Shown here piece by piece: positions 6,407 to 7,778 of a stretch of 7,778 nucleotides of DNA (positions are counted from its first letter, which is position 1; the number at the start of each line of letters is the position of its first letter). The notes under the pieces are model-generated. The model did no database searches, was not told the DNA's origin, and saw only the letters and a list, made by a program, of their open reading frames with translations. The translations under genes and the position numbers were made by a program. Source of the stretch: Planctomycetota bacterium (GTDB lineage Bacteria; Planctomycetota; B15-G4; JADJEK01); NCBI GenBank assembly GCA_016709145.1, contig JADJEK010000023.1, positions 1 to 7,778 on the forward strand, given 5' to 3'.

Positions 6407-7119
6407 GGCGCGTCCTCCGTTCGCAGGCACAAGAACTCGGCGAGCGCCAAGTCGGCCGCGGTGGTGATCTTGAGATTGCGGGCATCCCCGGCGACGACGG
6501 CGATCGACACACCCGCACGCTCGAGGACTTGCGCTTCGTCGGTCGGGGGTGGCCCCGGGCTCGGCCACCGCGCGTAGGCGGCGCGCAAGCGCTGGAGCGT
6601 CGCCGCTTGCGGTGTCTGCGCCGCCGCTAGGTCGGAGCGGTCCACGGTCTCTTTGACCTTGCCGTCCTGCACGCGCTTCAGCGTGTCGGAGACCGCGACG
6701 ACCGGGATCGCCGCGCCGTGCGCGAGCCCGGCGTCGATGACGGCGGACAACACGCGCGGCGGCAGCAGCGGACGGGCGGCGTCGTGGACCAGCACGAGCT
6801 GGACGCGGTCGTCGAGCGCGGTGAGGCCGCACCGCACCGAATCGGCGCGCTCTTTGCCGCCATGGACCAACGCGAGGTCCGGCCAACGGCCAGCGGCGAG
6901 CGCGGCGCGCACGTCGGCGTCGTCCTCGGGGCGGATCACGACGCGGATCGATCGCACGCGCGAGTCGGCGGAGATCGCGGCGACGGATCGGTCCAGGATC
7001 GTGCGCTGCGCGAGCGGCAGTAGCACCTTGTTGACGCCAGCGCCGAGGCGTCGACCGGAGCCGGCCGCGACCACGATCGCGGCGACGTACACGGATTGGT
7101 CTCGCTCAGGGGCCGTCAT
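6403..7119 (-). CDS. ispD: 2-C-methyl-D-erythritol 4-phosphate cytidylyltransferase
   Basis: IspD joins CTP and 2-C-methylerythritol 4-phosphate to CDP-methylerythritol, releasing pyrophosphate, in the MEP pathway. The 238-residue protein has every family motif: the nucleotide-binding VAAIVVAAGSGRRLG (12-26) with Lys31, KERADSVRCGL (89-99), VHDAARPLL (111-119), VSDTLKRV (143-150), AAAQTPQA (165-172), TDEAQVLE (193-200) and NLKITT (215-220). The ATG at 7119-7117 fits the family N-terminus. The frame is open 35 codons further, to an ATG at 7224, but those residues would come from the intergenic repeat and are not IspD-like. Only a weak ribosome binding site is visible. ispD and ispF are separate, overlapping genes rather than the fused form known in some other bacteria. 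Confidence 0.97.
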   Translation of the reverse strand: MTAPERDQSVYVAAIVVAAGSGRRLGAGVNKVLLPLAQRTILDRSVAAISADSRVRSIRVVIRPEDDADVRAALAAGRWPDLALVHGGKERADSVRCGLTALDDRVQLVLVHDAARPLLPPRVLSAVIDAGLAHGAAIPVVAVSDTLKRVQDGKVKETVDRSDLAAAQTPQAATLQRLRAAYARWPSPGPPPTDEAQVLERAGVSIAVVAGDARNLKITTAADLALAEFLCLRTEDAP

Positions 7120-7133
7120 CGCCGAGAGCCTAG

Positions 7134-7292
7134 CAGCCCGCTGAAGAAGTCTCGCGGGCCAGGACGGGGCCTCGAGCCCGAGCTCTTCGTTGCTCGTCGT
7201 CACCAACTTGCCAGGAAGTTGCACTCCCCTCGCGCCTCGACCTCGGCCACGATGCCGACGTCCTGGCGGAGGGACTTCTTCAACGGTTGCTG
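7134..7292. mobile_element. MITE-like fold-back repeat, copy 1
   Basis: This ~159-bp unit has inverted ends: CAGCCCGCTGAAGAAGTC (7134-7151) against GACTTCTTCAACGGTTGCTG (7273-7292). Nested inside are a second complementary pair, GCCAGGACG (7158-7166) with CGTCCTGGC (7259-7267), and a central perfect hairpin, CAACTT-GCCAGG-AAGTTG (7204-7221). The whole unit can thus fold back on itself. It encodes no transposase. The end sequence resembles insertion-sequence termini, so a non-autonomous element is likely, but no target-site duplication is clear. It begins only 15 bp upstream of the ispD start codon. Confidence 0.75.
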
Positions 7293-7293
7293 G

Positions 7294-7450
7294 CAGCCCG
7301 CGAAGAAGTCCGCGGGGCAGGACGGGGCCTCGAGCCTGACTCTTCGTTGCTCGTCGTCACCAACTTGCCAGGAAGTTGCCTCCTCCTCGCGCCTCGACCT
7401 CGGCCACGATGCCGACGTCCTGGCGGCCACAGGACTTCTTCAACGGGCTG
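7294..7450. mobile_element. MITE-like fold-back repeat, copy 2 (tandem)
   Basis: This is a direct tandem copy of the preceding unit (160-bp period). It shares exact blocks of 19 bp (7318-7336 with 7160-7178), 40 bp (7340-7379 with 7183-7222) and 42 bp (7385-7426 with 7228-7269). Differences cluster in short gaps between the blocks. Its right end, GACTTCTTCAACGGGCTG (7433-7450), is the reverse complement of copy 1's left end at 17 of 18 positions, so the outer ends of the pair also form terminal inverted repeats. The stretch after it, 7451-7526, is the ruvC leader and shows no other feature except its ribosome binding site. Confidence 0.75.
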
Positions 7451-7515
7451 TGCGCAGGCCTTTGGAGATCACGGTCACGACCGCGCGCGGCGTGCGCGTA
7501 GAGTGCGCGGGTCGC

Positions 7516-7522
7516 GAGGGAG
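7516..7522 (+). promoter_or_regulatory. Ribosome binding site of ruvC
   Basis: GAGGGAG ends four bases before the ATG at 7527 and fixes the ruvC start. Confidence 0.6.
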
Positions 7523-7526
7523 TTGC

Positions 7527-7778
7527 ATGCGCATTTGTGGGATCGATCCAGGAACGCGAGTGGTGGGCTTCGGCGTGGTCGACGACCAGGACGGTCGCGT
7601 CAGGCTGGTCGAGGCCGGCATCGCGACCGCGCGCGCGAGCCGTCCGTTGGCGGAACGGCTGGTGTCGATCCGCGATCAACTCGATGCCGCATTGGAGCGA
7701 TCGCGCCCGGACGTGGTCATCGTCGAGCGCGCGTTCTTCGGCGAGAACCCTCAGAGTCTGATCGCGATGGGCGAGGGC
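7527..7778 (+). CDS. ruvC: Crossover junction endodeoxyribonuclease RuvC, 5' part
   Basis: RuvC is the dimeric nuclease that cleaves Holliday junctions symmetrically during recombinational repair, working with the RuvAB branch-migration motor. The first 84 residues are present and the gene runs off the right edge. The visible part has MRICGIDPGTRVVGFGVVD, with the first catalytic acid Asp7, then PLAERLVSIRDQL and PDVVIVERAFFGENPQSLIA with the second catalytic acid Glu67 and the family FFGxNPQS signature. The remaining catalytic aspartates expected near residues 138-141 lie outside. The ATG at 7527 follows GAGGGAG at good spacing. ruvA or ruvB may lie downstream, but that cannot be seen here. 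Confidence 0.96.
   Translation, partial: MRICGIDPGTRVVGFGVVDDQDGRVRLVEAGIATARASRPLAERLVSIRDQLDAALERSRPDVVIVERAFFGENPQSLIAMGEG

Noticed and set aside
6403..7224. Longer ispD start at 7224
   Set aside because: The additional 35 residues derive from the repeat element and are absent from the IspD family; the ATG at 7119 fits the family N-terminus.
7134..7450. CRISPR-like direct repeats
   Set aside because: There are only two ~158-bp units with fold-back ends, with no short repeat/spacer periodicity and no cas genes.
7096..7761. 221-codon plus-strand open frame across the repeats and the ruvC start
   Set aside because: It crosses the fold-back repeats and runs out of frame with ruvC, which has the catalytic motifs; no family resemblance.

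Overview
The window is GC-rich DNA (roughly two thirds G+C by eye) from a Gram-negative-type bacterium. A secreted protein of the alpha/alpha-toroid (prenyltransferase/squalene-oxidase repeat) type, LPS-kinase-like and GT-B glycosyltransferase genes, separate ispD and ispF genes, and large repeat-rich intergenic regions together suggest a planctomycete or a relative. That assignment is inference, because there is no rRNA or other marker gene here.

Layout. (1) 1-648, minus: 5' part of a secreted alpha-toroid repeat protein that runs off the left edge. (2) 649-1469: about 820 bp with no credible gene. It holds a dense array of short-loop hairpins (720-930), an isolated hairpin (994-1026) and a family of palindromic repeats built on a GATTGCCG/CGGCAATC core. 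(3) 1470-2576, minus: a GT4-type glycosyltransferase. (4) Divergent from it, a plus-strand set of three overlapping genes. The first (2676-4287) encodes two tandem LPS-kinase-like domains and is broken by an apparent +1 frameshift near 3048. The second is a glycosyltransferase (4284-5444) that overlaps the kinase by 4 nt, and the third an unrecognised 156-residue protein (5444-5914) that overlaps by 1 nt. (5) 5924-7119, minus: ispD-ispF, overlapping by 4 nt, for the MEP isoprenoid pathway. They converge on the cell-surface operon with a 9-bp gap. (6) 7134-7450: two tandem copies of a ~158-bp fold-back element with MITE-like inverted ends, filling most of the divergent ispD/ruvC intergenic region. 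(7) 7527-7778, plus: 5' part of ruvC (Holliday junction resolvase).

The cell-surface genes look like one functional block: two glycosyltransferases and a double sugar/lipid kinase, probably building or phosphorylating a lipopolysaccharide core or similar glycan. IspD and IspF catalyse two steps of isoprenoid precursor synthesis. The points most worth a second look are the tandem kinase with its frameshift, the resulting open frame that falsely joins kinase and glycosyltransferase, and the three separate repeat families. I found no tRNA, rRNA, CRISPR array or transposase gene.
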